DNA of 64,000 nucleotides from assembly GCA_000434615.1 (NCBI GenBank), contig FR880848.1, positions 111,017-175,016 on the forward strand, read 5' to 3'. Shown in pieces: positions 35,389 through 46,368 of the stretch. Each line of letters begins with the position of its first letter. Position 1 is the first letter of the stretch. This DNA is from Clostridium sp. CAG:510. Lineage in GTDB: Bacteria > Bacillota > Clostridia > Lachnospirales > Lachnospiraceae. Both the position numbers and the translations under genes were made by a program. The notes under the pieces are model-generated. The model did not search any database. It had not been told where the DNA came from and saw only the letters and a program-made list of their open reading frames with translations.

Positions 35389-35415
35389 CAAAAAGGACTG
35401 CCATTGGCAGTCCTT
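35389..35415 (-). terminator. Terminator after the FlgJ-like gene
   Basis: A perfect 10-base-pair stem (35393-35402 with 35406-35415), a 3-base loop and TTTTT on the minus strand. The stem overlaps the FlgJ-like stop codon at 35414. Confidence 0.8.
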
Positions 35416-35761
35416 ATAAGTTATAATTCCGTTTCATTTGTTCGTAAAGCATCTGCGCCAGCCCCAGGCTGCCCTGCTCCGAAGTCTCGCCTGCGATTTC
35501 CTGAATCATATTGTCCTTGTAGTAATCCACAAGATTGGACGTATAAGACGAAGCACTGTCAGACTCAGGAATGGTCTTTACCATTTCCTTAAACATCTGT
35601 TCTACAAAATAAGCTTCAAATTCCTTGCAGGCGCTCATCAGCTCGTCATCCGTTGCCTTGCTGTAATCCTTTTTAGATGTCTGCTGCAGCTTAGATGCCG
35701 TCTGGGAACTGTCCGTCTTCAGCATATCCATATAACTGTTTGTCAAACTACCGATATCCAT
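35414..35761 (-). CDS. Rod-binding protein (FlgJ N-terminal domain type)
   Basis: A 115-residue protein corresponding to the rod-binding half of FlgJ. Conserved: ELMSACKEFEAYFVEQMFKEMVKTIP (about 40-65) and YYKDNMIQEIAGETSEQGSLGLAQMLYEQM (about 80-110). It lacks the C-terminal muramidase of enterobacterial FlgJ, as is normal in Firmicutes. It should help assemble the flagellar rod through peptidoglycan. It is 21 bases after the FlhP-like gene and ends in a terminator. Confidence 0.86.
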   Translation of the reverse strand: MDIGSLTNSYMDMLKTDSSQTASKLQQTSKKDYSKATDDELMSACKEFEAYFVEQMFKEMVKTIPESDSASSYTSNLVDYYKDNMIQEIAGETSEQGSLGLAQMLYEQMKRNYNL

Positions 35762-35782
35762 ATGTACTACCTTATCTTTCTA

Positions 35783-36601
35783 TTAACGGCGCAGATTGTT
35801 TGCCTGCTGAAGCATTTCATCCGATGCGGTAATCGCCTTGGAATTCATTTCGTAAGCTCTCTGTGCCACAATCATGTTGACCATTTCGTCTACGACCTGT
35901 ACGTTGGAAGCCTCTAAGAAGCCCTGCCATACGGAGCTCTTTCTTACGGCTCTGCTGGTTGCCTCGTTGATGGGAGCGCCGCTGGCTGCAGTCTGCTGGA
36001 ACAGGGTGCTTCCCTTCTTTTCCAGTCCGCCTGGATTGGAGAACTGGTAAAGACCGATGCGGATGCCGAGGGATTTCGGGTTGTTGTTGGCATCGGGATA
36101 ACAGATTTCGCCGTTGCTTGTCACACTGATTTTGCTGGTCTCGTACTTATTGCTTAAAATAATGGATTTGCCGGCAGAATCCTGTACCGGCCTGCCGTCC
36201 GTATCCGCCAGCATAATGCCACCGTTGGAGGCTCTCGTCCATAAAAAGTTACCGTTTCTGGTATAGTAGGTATTGCCGTCCTCACCCTTTACTGCAAAGA
36301 AGCCGCTTCCGGTAATGGCAAAAGCCGTATCGCTTTCACTTGCCGTCATGTTGCCATCCTTGAAGATGATGGAAATGGAGGCATTCCGCACGCCTAAGCC
36401 TACCTGTGCTCCGGTGGGTTTCTGCTCGCCGTTGGCGGAAGTGGTCCTTGTCTGTAAGGTCTGGTATAACAGGGATTTGAATTCGTTTACCTGCGTCTTG
36501 TAACCTACCGTATTGACATTGGAAAGGTTATTTGCAATATTATCTACGTTGGTCTGCTGGGCAATCATACCGGTTGCCGCCGTCCATAAGCTTCGTACCA
36601 T
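35783..36601 (-). CDS. Flagellar basal-body rod/hook protein (FlgG/FlhP-like)
   Basis: A 272-residue flagellar rod-family protein. The N-terminal motif LWTAATGMIAQQTNVDNIANNLSNVNTVGYK is the flg_bb_rod domain; the C-terminus SNVQVVDEMVNMIVAQRAYEMNSKAI is the flg_bbr_C domain. The middle ITGSGFFAVKGEDGNTYYTRNGNF is the conserved FlgEFG core. It is secreted by the flagellar export apparatus, with no signal peptide. It follows a paralog and mbl in the order mbl-flhO-flhP known from Bacillus. Start ATG 36601 after AGGAGG. Confidence 0.93.
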   Translation of the reverse strand: MVRSLWTAATGMIAQQTNVDNIANNLSNVNTVGYKTQVNEFKSLLYQTLQTRTTSANGEQKPTGAQVGLGVRNASISIIFKDGNMTASESDTAFAITGSGFFAVKGEDGNTYYTRNGNFLWTRASNGGIMLADTDGRPVQDSAGKSIILSNKYETSKISVTSNGEICYPDANNNPKSLGIRIGLYQFSNPGGLEKKGSTLFQQTAASGAPINEATSRAVRKSSVWQGFLEASNVQVVDEMVNMIVAQRAYEMNSKAITASDEMLQQANNLRR

Positions 36602-36670
36602 TTTTATTCCTCCTGTACCTGGGCAGTCTTTCTACTGCATTAGGTCACTACCGTATCCGTCCAGTCTGCC

Positions 36671-37447
36671 TTATACCTTGCCGAGTTCTTTTACGGCAAT
36701 CTCTAAGGAGCTGTCGTAGGTCTGCAGAATTTTCTGATTGCTCTCATACTGTCTCGTAATGCTGATCATATTGACCATCTCGGAAACTACCTGCACATTT
36801 GCCATTTCCAGATAACCCGACTGGATTTCTGCCCGGGAAGCCACGCTTTTTGCCCCTTCCACCGGTTCAAAATAGGTCTCACCGTAGCGGGTAAGATAAT
36901 CATAATTTTCAAAGTCCGCAATCTGGATTTTCGCCACATGCGTGCCGTCCTGGGTAATGGTACCGTCCGTCAGGACCGCCGATTCCTTCAGGGGATCCAG
37001 TTTGATTCTGCGGTTAGCCGTATCCAGTACATAGTCACCGTCGCCGGTCACCAGATAACCGTCCTTATTCAGGGTAAAATTACCTGCACGGGTGTACTTT
37101 GTGGAGGTTTCCCCTGCTTTGTTGGTAAACTCCACGGCAAAGAAACCGCTGTCGGTCAGTGCCAGGTCAAAGGTATTGCCTGTTACACGGAAGGAACCCT
37201 GTGTGCAATCCGTGTAGTTTTCGCCGATTTTGACGCCGGGTGTGTTGGCACCTATATTTTCGCTTCTGCCAAGACCTACGGAGCTGTCCTTCAGCTTGTA
37301 TGCCAGAATAGAGTTAAAAGACTGGCTGGTGGAGCCTTCTTTTTTGAATCCGACTGTGGATGCATTTGCCAGATTGTTGGTCATGATATCCATGCGGTTC
37401 TGTTCGTTCAGCATACCCGTATAGGCAGTGTATAAACCTTTTAACAT
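36671..37447 (-). CDS. Flagellar hook-basal body protein (FlgF/FlhO-like)
   Basis: A 258-residue paralog of the next gene: LKGLYTAYTGMLNEQNRMDIMTNNLANASTVGFK at the N-terminus, LALTDSGFFAVEFTNKAGETSTKYTRAGNF in the core, and MANVQVVSEMVNMISITRQYESNQKI at the C-terminus. It should be a rod or hook-junction subunit. Start ATG 37447 follows AGGGAGG; the frame extends 6 codons further without a ribosome site. It sits 69 bases from the FlhP-like gene and 45 from mbl. Confidence 0.93.
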   Translation of the reverse strand: MLKGLYTAYTGMLNEQNRMDIMTNNLANASTVGFKKEGSTSQSFNSILAYKLKDSSVGLGRSENIGANTPGVKIGENYTDCTQGSFRVTGNTFDLALTDSGFFAVEFTNKAGETSTKYTRAGNFTLNKDGYLVTGDGDYVLDTANRRIKLDPLKESAVLTDGTITQDGTHVAKIQIADFENYDYLTRYGETYFEPVEGAKSVASRAEIQSGYLEMANVQVVSEMVNMISITRQYESNQKILQTYDSSLEIAVKELGKV

Positions 37448-37492
37448 ACTTTTCCTCCCTTGCACCCGGTCTCAGGAGATGCTGAAGCCGGT

Positions 37493-38485
37493 TTAGTCTT
37501 CTTTGTAGCCGGCTAAGAACTCTACATATTTGCCGGTGCCGATAGCAACGGCTGTCATAGGGTCTTCGGCTGTCATGGTGTTGATGCCGGTCTTGGCGGA
37601 AATGAGTTCTTCCAGACCGCGCAGCAGGCTTCCGCCGCCGGTTAACACAATGCCTCTGTCTGCAATATCGGCAGCCAGTTCGGGCGGAGTCTTTTCCAGT
37701 ACGCTGTGGATGGTTTCCACAATCTGCGCCGTGGTTTCTTTTAAGGCTTCTTCGGTTTCTTCGGAAGAAACTCTCACGGTCTTGGGAAGACCGGTTACTA
37801 AGTTACGGCCGCGTACATCCATGTAATCCGGCTCCGGTCTGTGGTAAGCGGAACCGATTTTTATCTTCATATCCTCTGCTGTTCTTTCACCGATCAGCAG
37901 ATTGTGTTTCTTACGCATGTAACGGACAATGGCCTCGTCGAAGTCATCGCCAGCTATCTTGATGGATGCGCTGACAACCGTGCCGCCTAAGGAAATAACG
38001 GCAATGTCTGAGGTACCGCCGCCGATGTCGACAATCATGTTGCCGCAGGGCTTGGAAATATCAATGCCTGCGCCGATAGCCGCCGCAATGGGCTCCTCGA
38101 TAATGAATACTTCTCTGGCGCCTGCCTGATAGGTTGCGTCTTCTACTGCTTTCTTTTCTACTTCGGTAACACCGCTGGGAACACAGACCGCGATACGGGG
38201 CTTACGGAATGTCCTTCTGCCCAGTGCTTTCTGGATGAAATACTTCATCATTTTCTCGGTAACAGTGTAATCGGAAATAACACCCTGGCGGAGAGGTCTT
38301 ACGGCAATGATGTTGCCCGGAGTTCTGCCGAGCATCAGTCTCGCATCCTCACCGATTGCCTTAATCTTGTTGGTATCTCTATCAAAAGCTACTACGGACG
38401 GCTCCTTCAATACGACGCCTTTTCCTCTGATGTAAACCAAAATACTTGCTGTTCCTAAATCAATTCCGATATCTGTGTACTGCAT
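37493..38485 (-). CDS. mbl: MreB/Mbl family actin-like cell-shape protein
   Basis: A 330-residue bacterial actin. DIGIDLGTASILVYIRGKGVVLKEPSVVA is the phosphate-1 loop, NMIVDIGGGTSDIAVISLGG phosphate-2, and GIVLTGGGSLLRGLEE the adenosine-binding loop; EEPIAAAIGAGID is also typical. It polymerises on the inner membrane and guides peptidoglycan synthesis during elongation. The flagellar neighbours point to Mbl rather than the mreBCD operon copy. A possible promoter lies at 38567-38595. Confidence 0.92.
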   Translation of the reverse strand: MQYTDIGIDLGTASILVYIRGKGVVLKEPSVVAFDRDTNKIKAIGEDARLMLGRTPGNIIAVRPLRQGVISDYTVTEKMMKYFIQKALGRRTFRKPRIAVCVPSGVTEVEKKAVEDATYQAGAREVFIIEEPIAAAIGAGIDISKPCGNMIVDIGGGTSDIAVISLGGTVVSASIKIAGDDFDEAIVRYMRKKHNLLIGERTAEDMKIKIGSAYHRPEPDYMDVRGRNLVTGLPKTVRVSSEETEEALKETTAQIVETIHSVLEKTPPELAADIADRGIVLTGGGSLLRGLEELISAKTGINTMTAEDPMTAVAIGTGKYVEFLAGYKED

Positions 38486-38566
38486 ACATCTGTACCCCTT
38501 TCATGGTCCTTATCAACAAAAAAGCCGGTTGGCTCATATTCTTCATTCTAAAAAACATATGAAGTT

Positions 38567-38595
38567 ATTATAACCCAATTTGTGCCATTTTCATA
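38567..38595 (-). promoter_or_regulatory. Probable promoter of the mbl-flagellar genes
   Basis: A perfect TATAAT with a poor -35 (TATGAA) at 17 bases, about 80 bases before the mbl start and after the uvrA terminator. Confidence 0.5.
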
Positions 38596-38599
38596 GGGG

Positions 38600-38667
38600 G
38601 TAAATAAAAAATTAAAAAATTAGACGCAGAAAATAAAGCAAGTGGTTCCTTCCTTTACTCCTGCGTC
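38600..38667 (-). terminator. Terminator after uvrA
   Basis: GACGCAG (38661-38667 read on the minus strand) pairs with CTGCGTC (38623-38629), with an inner AGTAAAG/CTTTATT pairing, followed by T-rich sequence on the minus strand. Confidence 0.7.
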
Positions 38668-38706
38668 CGTGCATTTATATATTTATCGTCATTTTTCCCG
38701 GATACT

Positions 38707-41541
<2,835 letters not shown>

Positions 41542-41563
41542 TTTATTTACAAACCTTCCATAC

Positions 41564-43549
41564 TTAGTCCATGTTCTGCAGCATGGTCTTTAATTCAATC
41601 ATCTTGTCACGCAGCTCTGCTGCCGCCTCGAAGTTCAAATCGGCAGCCGCCTTCTGCATCTTTTTCTGGACATCGGCAATCAGCTTTTCCAGTTCTTTGC
41701 GGCTCATGGACTCCGGGTCCTTTTCGAAGGTTACCTCTTCCTTTGCCACTGCCTTGGATATGCTGATCAGATCCCGGACTGCCTTTTTGATGGTCTGCGG
41801 GGTGATGCCGTGTTTTTCGTTGTATTTCTGCTGGATGCTGCGGCGTCGGTTCGTTTCCTCTATGGCGGCGCGCATGGAGTCCGTCATATTGTCCGCATAC
41901 ATCACAACATGTCCTTCCGCATTACGGGCGGCACGGCCCACCGTCTGTATGAGGGAGGTCTCGGAACGCAGGAAGCCTTCCTTGTCCGCATCCAGAATGG
42001 CAACGAGGGAAATCTCCGGGATGTCCAGGCCCTCCCGCAGCAGGTTGATGCCCACCAGGACATCGAAAACATCCAGACGCATGTCGCGGATAATCTCCGC
42101 ACGCTCCAGGGTATCGATGTCCGCATGTAAATACCGTACCCGAATGCCAACCTCTTTCATGTAATCGGTCAAATCCTCCGCCATTCGCTTGGTAAGGGTC
42201 GTCACAAGTATCTTGTTGTGCTTTGCCGTTTCCTCTTTAATCTCGCCGATTAAATCATCAATCTGTCCCTCCACCGGACGCACGGATATTTCCGGATCCA
42301 GAAGCCCGGTCGGGCGGATAATCTGCTCAGCACGCAGAAGCTCATGCTCCGCCTCATAATCGCCAGGCGTAGCCGATACAAACATCATCTGGTCGATATG
42401 GGACTCAAATTCCTCAAAGTTAAGCGGACGGTTGTCCAGTGCCGACGGCAGACGGAAACCGTAGTCCACCAGTGTCATTTTCCGGGAACGGTCCCCCGCG
42501 TACATCCCCCTTATCTGGGGCAGGGTAATATGGGACTCATCTATGATGATCATATAATCATCCTTGAAGAAGTCCATCAGGCAATGGGGCGGTTCGCCCT
42601 CCTTGGAGCCCGTCAGATGCCGGGAATAGTTTTCAATGCCGGAGCAGAAGCCGGTTTCCCGAAGCATTTCCACATCAAAATTGGTACGCTCGGAGATACG
42701 CTGTGCCTCTAAGAGCTTATCCTCGGACTTGAAGAACTTCACTCTGTCCTCCAGTTCCTCCTCGATACGGTTGCAGGCTTCCTTTATTTTATTTTCCCCT
42801 ACCACGTAATGGGATGCCGGGAAAATGGAAATATGGTTCAGTGTGGCATGCACCTGACCGGTGAGTGGGTCCGTTTCGCAAATCCTGTCGATTTCGTCCC
42901 CGAAAAACTCCACCCGTATCAGCACATCCTTGCCCTGTGCCGGGAAAATCTCCAGTACGTCCCCATGCACCCGGAAGCAGCCGCGCTTTAAGTCCATGTC
43001 GTTTCTGTCGTACTGCATGGCAATCAGCTCCCGGATAACCTGGTCCCTGTCCTTTTCCATGCCGGGACGCAGGGATACGATCATACCCTGGTAATCGTCC
43101 GGGCTGCCCAGACCGTAGATGCAGGACACACTCGCCACCACAATCACATCCCGCCGCTCTGTCAGGGAAGCCGTGGCAGAAAGACGCAGACGGTCTATCT
43201 CTTCGTTGATCGCCGAGTCTTTGGCAATATAGGTATCGGTGGACGGTACATATGCCTCCGGCTGATAATAGTCATAATAGGATACAAAATATTCTACCGC
43301 ATTCTCCGGAAAAAATTCCTTCATCTCCCCATACAACTGTCCAGCCAGTGTCTTGTTGTGGGCTATGATCAGGGTCGGTTTGTTCAGTGCCGCTATAACA
43401 TTTGCCATGGTAAATGTCTTGCCGGAGCCGGTGACCCCCAGCAATGTTTCAAACTGATTTCCTTCCCGGAAGCCCTTCACCAGTTCCGCAATCGCCTGCG
43501 GCTGGTCACCGGTAGGTTTATATTCAGAATGAAGGATAAAATGGTCCAT
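41564..43549 (-). CDS. uvrB: UvrB: excinuclease ABC subunit B
   Basis: A 661-residue DNA helicase-like repair protein. LGVTGSGKTFTMANVIA is Walker A, YYDYYQPEAYVPSTDTYIAKD the beta-hairpin that clamps DNA, IDESHITLPQI the DEAD-like box, and the C-terminal UVR motif is in LIADVQKKMQKAAADLNFEAAAELRDKM. From the ATG at 43549 (AGGAG at 9 bases) the N-terminus MDHFILHSEYKPTGDQPQAI is as expected; the longer open frame runs into the promoter. It is first in the uvrBA operon. Confidence 0.96.
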   Translation of the reverse strand: MDHFILHSEYKPTGDQPQAIAELVKGFREGNQFETLLGVTGSGKTFTMANVIAALNKPTLIIAHNKTLAGQLYGEMKEFFPENAVEYFVSYYDYYQPEAYVPSTDTYIAKDSAINEEIDRLRLSATASLTERRDVIVVASVSCIYGLGSPDDYQGMIVSLRPGMEKDRDQVIRELIAMQYDRNDMDLKRGCFRVHGDVLEIFPAQGKDVLIRVEFFGDEIDRICETDPLTGQVHATLNHISIFPASHYVVGENKIKEACNRIEEELEDRVKFFKSEDKLLEAQRISERTNFDVEMLRETGFCSGIENYSRHLTGSKEGEPPHCLMDFFKDDYMIIIDESHITLPQIRGMYAGDRSRKMTLVDYGFRLPSALDNRPLNFEEFESHIDQMMFVSATPGDYEAEHELLRAEQIIRPTGLLDPEISVRPVEGQIDDLIGEIKEETAKHNKILVTTLTKRMAEDLTDYMKEVGIRVRYLHADIDTLERAEIIRDMRLDVFDVLVGINLLREGLDIPEISLVAILDADKEGFLRSETSLIQTVGRAARNAEGHVVMYADNMTDSMRAAIEETNRRRSIQQKYNEKHGITPQTIKKAVRDLISISKAVAKEEVTFEKDPESMSRKELEKLIADVQKKMQKAAADLNFEAAAELRDKMIELKTMLQNMD

Positions 43550-43679
43550 CTGCCTGTTCTCCTGTTTCAATCGTTCTGTTCCAACTGCATGCTGTACTTC
43601 CGTTTTCTCAATCCGTCTGCATGCGACTCTCCCGTTTTTCCAAAAGAAAAAACTGTGACAATGTACAAATTCTTCTTGT

Positions 43680-43708
43680 ACTATATCACAGTTTTGTAAA
43701 TTTGTATA
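43680..43708 (-). promoter_or_regulatory. Promoter of uvrBA
   Basis: TATACA, 17 bases, TATAGT, placed 9 bases downstream of the LexA-like palindrome. Confidence 0.6.
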
Positions 43709-43717
43709 GACTTTATG

Positions 43718-43731
43718 CAAACATATGTTTG
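43718..43731. promoter_or_regulatory. LexA/DinR-type SOS box before uvrBA
   Basis: CAAACATATGTTTG is a perfect 14-base palindrome. Its core AACATATGTT fits the Firmicute DinR/LexA consensus CGAACRNRYGTTYG with one change in the left arm. UvrB is a classical SOS gene, which supports the call. Confidence 0.75.
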
Positions 43732-43741
43732 TTTTTTATTT

Positions 43742-44563
43742 CTATTGTATTTTCAGCAGTTTCTTCGCTTCTTCCTCCGATATGTGCTCTGATTCCATCA
43801 GATTACGGATAAGTTCCTTCAAGGTCTCGGCTCTGCCTTGCTTCCTGCCTTGCTCTTCGCCAGCCAAAATACCTTCTTCGTATCCTTCCCGTCTCATGTC
43901 CATATCATTTACATATGTTTTCAAATACTCCGACCTCCATTCCTCATTCAGCCTTGCTGTCCTGACCTCCCGTTCCAGAAGCCTCGTAAAATCATCTGCG
44001 GCATCATCTGTTTCAACGTACTGCAAAAATTCCCGAATACCTTCCGGTGCAACTGACAGATCTGCCGTTGTATTATAAAAAATCCAGTTCATCTTATCAT
44101 GCAGCTGCACATCCGCATCCTCGTCACATACCATGTGAAAATGGTACACATAATGATCCTTTCCAAATGGATCATAGGTACAGATAAAAATAATATAAGT
44201 TTCTTTCAGCATGATATAATCCATTCCTGAAGAAAGTATTTCCTGATCAATCATGCCCTGATAATATCTGATACGGAGCGGAAGTTCCTCCTGTACCATT
44301 CTATTGCGGGATTTGTTCTGCATCTCTGCATCCACAACTCGTCCATTCTCCTCTTCAAGATACATATCCAGTTTCACAAATTTGGAGGCACTGCGATGTT
44401 GTAAAAAGTGTTCCCTGTCAACTTCTGCAACCGTCCCTATTTCCACGGGTGTCAAAAGATCTGCCAGTTTTTGTGCAATCACCGGATTTTTTGTAACCTT
44501 TCCGAACATGAACTTGTTCCGGATTGTCAGTTTTTCATAACTCATTTCGCTAGCATTTTTCAT
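43742..44563 (-). CDS. Rpn-family recombination-promoting nuclease (PD-(D/E)XK)
   Basis: A 273-residue protein of the Rpn/PDDEXK transposase-related family. FMFGKVTKNPVIAQKLADLL leads the N-terminus; the nuclease core is KLDMYLEEENGRVVDAEMQ, giving D, then E-x-Q of the active site. IRYYQGMIDQEILSSGMDY and TYIIFICTYDPFG are usual family motifs. The last 60 residues form a charged helix (EEGILAGEEQGRKQGRAETLK), common in this family. Rpn proteins cut DNA in vitro and are often multi-copy. It is a single gene with its own promoter about 270 bases upstream. Start ATG 44563 after AAAGGAG. Confidence 0.85.
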   Translation of the reverse strand: MKNASEMSYEKLTIRNKFMFGKVTKNPVIAQKLADLLTPVEIGTVAEVDREHFLQHRSASKFVKLDMYLEEENGRVVDAEMQNKSRNRMVQEELPLRIRYYQGMIDQEILSSGMDYIMLKETYIIFICTYDPFGKDHYVYHFHMVCDEDADVQLHDKMNWIFYNTTADLSVAPEGIREFLQYVETDDAADDFTRLLEREVRTARLNEEWRSEYLKTYVNDMDMRREGYEEGILAGEEQGRKQGRAETLKELIRNLMESEHISEEEAKKLLKIQ

Positions 44564-44829
44564 AAGCTGCTCCTTTCTTTTTGAAAGCCCAGCAGGGACA
44601 TTTTGTACGCAGGAACAGACCTATTTACTTTTTGCCGTAAGCACATTTTCCATTCCTGCTCTTTTCAGTTGGATAAAAGCAAGAATTTTCCGAACCTTTT
44701 GCAAGGTAGATTTGTAAAGTATAGCTCCCGATACATGAAATATCATTTATACTTTAATAGACAGAAGCCAACACTCCCGATGTAATCAGCCGGAGCATTG
44801 ATTTTCAAAAGAAAATATGCTTTGAAGAT

Positions 44830-44858
44830 AGTATAACATTTCTCCAAAGCACACTCAA
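44830..44858 (-). promoter_or_regulatory. Sigma-A promoter of the Rpn gene
   Basis: TTGAGT, 17 bases, TATACT, about 265 bases before the ATG at 44563. Confidence 0.7.
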
Positions 44859-44924
44859 CCTAAATTATTTCCTATGATTATAAATTTCCCCATGGACAGA
44901 TTCTGTCTTTTTTCAATTTTTTCA

Positions 44925-44966
44925 TAAAAAATACCCTCCTTACTGGTTTTGTCCAGTAAAGAGGGG
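44925..44966 (-). terminator. Terminator of the hrcA-grpE-dnaK-dnaJ operon
   Basis: CCCTCCTTACTGG (44934-44946) pairs with CCAGTAAAGAGGGG (44953-44966), with one non-canonical pair, followed by ATTTTTT on the minus strand, about 110 bases after the dnaJ stop. Confidence 0.75.
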
Positions 44967-45077
44967 ACATATCATCCGGGTATACAATGCCTTTCCTACT
45001 TAATCAAAAACGCTCTATAAATCTTTTTCTTTGAATCGCTCTGCAATTCCTTTTCCTGGAATCATTCTGTCAATCTG

Positions 45078-46250
45078 TTATTTACCGAAAAATTTCTTCT
45101 TTTTGCCACCCTCGGGATTGGTGCCGTCGCCGGGTTTCTCCACATTCTTTGCGGCATTCAGGGTATCGCCGGTAATCGCATCAAACTGCTTTAAGAGATC
45201 TTTCGCCTCTGCCTTCAGTTTGTCGGGAACCTGCACCACTAAGGTGACATAGTGATCGCCACGCACATTCTTATCGCGCAGGGTAGGTACGCCTTTGCCC
45301 TTCAGTCTGATCTTTGTATCCGTCTGGGTACCGGGCTTTACATCGTAAATTACTTTGCCGTCCACGGTATCAATCACAATTTCACCGCCGAGAGCCGCAA
45401 CTGCAAAGGACATGGGAACGGTGGAGTAAATATTATAATCCTGTCTCTGGAAAATCGGATGGCGTCCTACGATAACTTCTACTAAAACATCGCCTCTGGG
45501 GCCGCCGTTTACGCCGGGCTCGCCGAGACCGGGCAGACGCTTGCACTGACCGTTATCGATACCTGCGGGAATATCCACGGCATAACGCTTTCTCATGGAT
45601 ACAAAGCCGGTACCGCGGCAGTCCGCACATTTCTCCTTGATAATCTTACCGGTACCGCCGCAGTCGGGACATGCCTGCACGTTTCTGACCGTGCCGAAGA
45701 AGGACTGCTGGGTAAATACCACCTGACCCTTGCCGCCGCACTTGCTGCAGGTTTCGGGGCTGGTGCCGGGCTTTGCACCGGTACCGTTACAGGTATTACA
45801 TTTTTCTTTTACGTTTAACTCGATTTCCTTTTCACATCCGAACACCGCTTCCTCAAACGTAATCCGGATACTGGTACGGAGATTGGCTCCCTTCATGGGG
45901 CCCGTGCCCCTGCCGGTGCTGCTTCTTCTTCCGCCGAAGAAATCGCCGAATATATCACCGAAAATATCACTGAAGTCTGCACTGTTGAAGTCAAAGCCTC
46001 CGGCTCCGCCTGCACCTCCGTCAAAAGCTGCATGGCCGAACTGGTCGTATTGACGACGTTTTTCGGGGTCGCTCAGAACGGCATATGCCTCCGATGCCTC
46101 CTTGAACTTCGCCTCTGCGTCTTTGTCCCCGGGATTCATATCGGGATGGTATTTTTTCGCTAAAACACGATATGCCTTTTTAATGGCGGCATCGTCTGCG
46201 TTTTTGTCCACCCCCAGTACTTCATAATAATCTCGTTTCTGTTCTGCCAT
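45078..46250 (-). CDS. dnaJ: DnaJ: Hsp40 co-chaperone
   Basis: A 390-residue type I Hsp40. J domain 1-70 (YRVLAKKYHPDMNPGD with HPD), a Gly/Phe-rich region (about 75-115, GGAGGAGGFDFNSADF), then four zinc-binding CxxCxGxG repeats (CNTCNGTG, CSKCGGKG, CPDCGGTG, CADCRGTG at about 145-210), then the substrate domain. It stimulates DnaK. The C-terminal KPGDGTNPEGGKKKKFFGK is an extra basic tail. It is last in the heat-shock operon; a hairpin lies between it and dnaK. Confidence 0.97.
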   Translation of the reverse strand: MAEQKRDYYEVLGVDKNADDAAIKKAYRVLAKKYHPDMNPGDKDAEAKFKEASEAYAVLSDPEKRRQYDQFGHAAFDGGAGGAGGFDFNSADFSDIFGDIFGDFFGGRRSSTGRGTGPMKGANLRTSIRITFEEAVFGCEKEIELNVKEKCNTCNGTGAKPGTSPETCSKCGGKGQVVFTQQSFFGTVRNVQACPDCGGTGKIIKEKCADCRGTGFVSMRKRYAVDIPAGIDNGQCKRLPGLGEPGVNGGPRGDVLVEVIVGRHPIFQRQDYNIYSTVPMSFAVAALGGEIVIDTVDGKVIYDVKPGTQTDTKIRLKGKGVPTLRDKNVRGDHYVTLVVQVPDKLKAEAKDLLKQFDAITGDTLNAAKNVEKPGDGTNPEGGKKKKFFGK

Positions 46251-46313
46251 AATTTTTCTCCAATCCGCTTACCTTTTTGGAACAGAATATGTCCTGTCCA
46301 TACAAAGAGAGAT

Positions 46314-46336
46314 AGAGGCACCAAGGCGGTGCCTCT
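46314..46336. other. Intercistronic hairpin between dnaK and dnaJ
   Basis: AGAGGCACC (46314-46322) pairs with GGTGCCTCT (46328-46336). The T run is on the plus strand, so on the dnaK transcript the stem follows an A run and is not a classic terminator. It may be an RNA-processing or stability site. Confidence 0.55.
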
Positions 46337-46368
46337 TTTTCCTGTATCTCTTATACAGTATCTATAGA

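Larger units (their letters stand above)
44564..45077. other. 514-base intergenic region between the Rpn and dnaJ genes
   Basis: It contains the sigma-A promoter of the Rpn gene and a long leader of about 265 bases, then the dnaJ terminator. The leader has no convincing open frame or riboswitch motif that I can name. Confidence 0.6.

Noticed and set aside
44895..44913. Short GACAG/CTGTC hairpin followed by T run on the plus strand
   Set aside because: The stem is only five pairs and no plus-strand gene precedes it.
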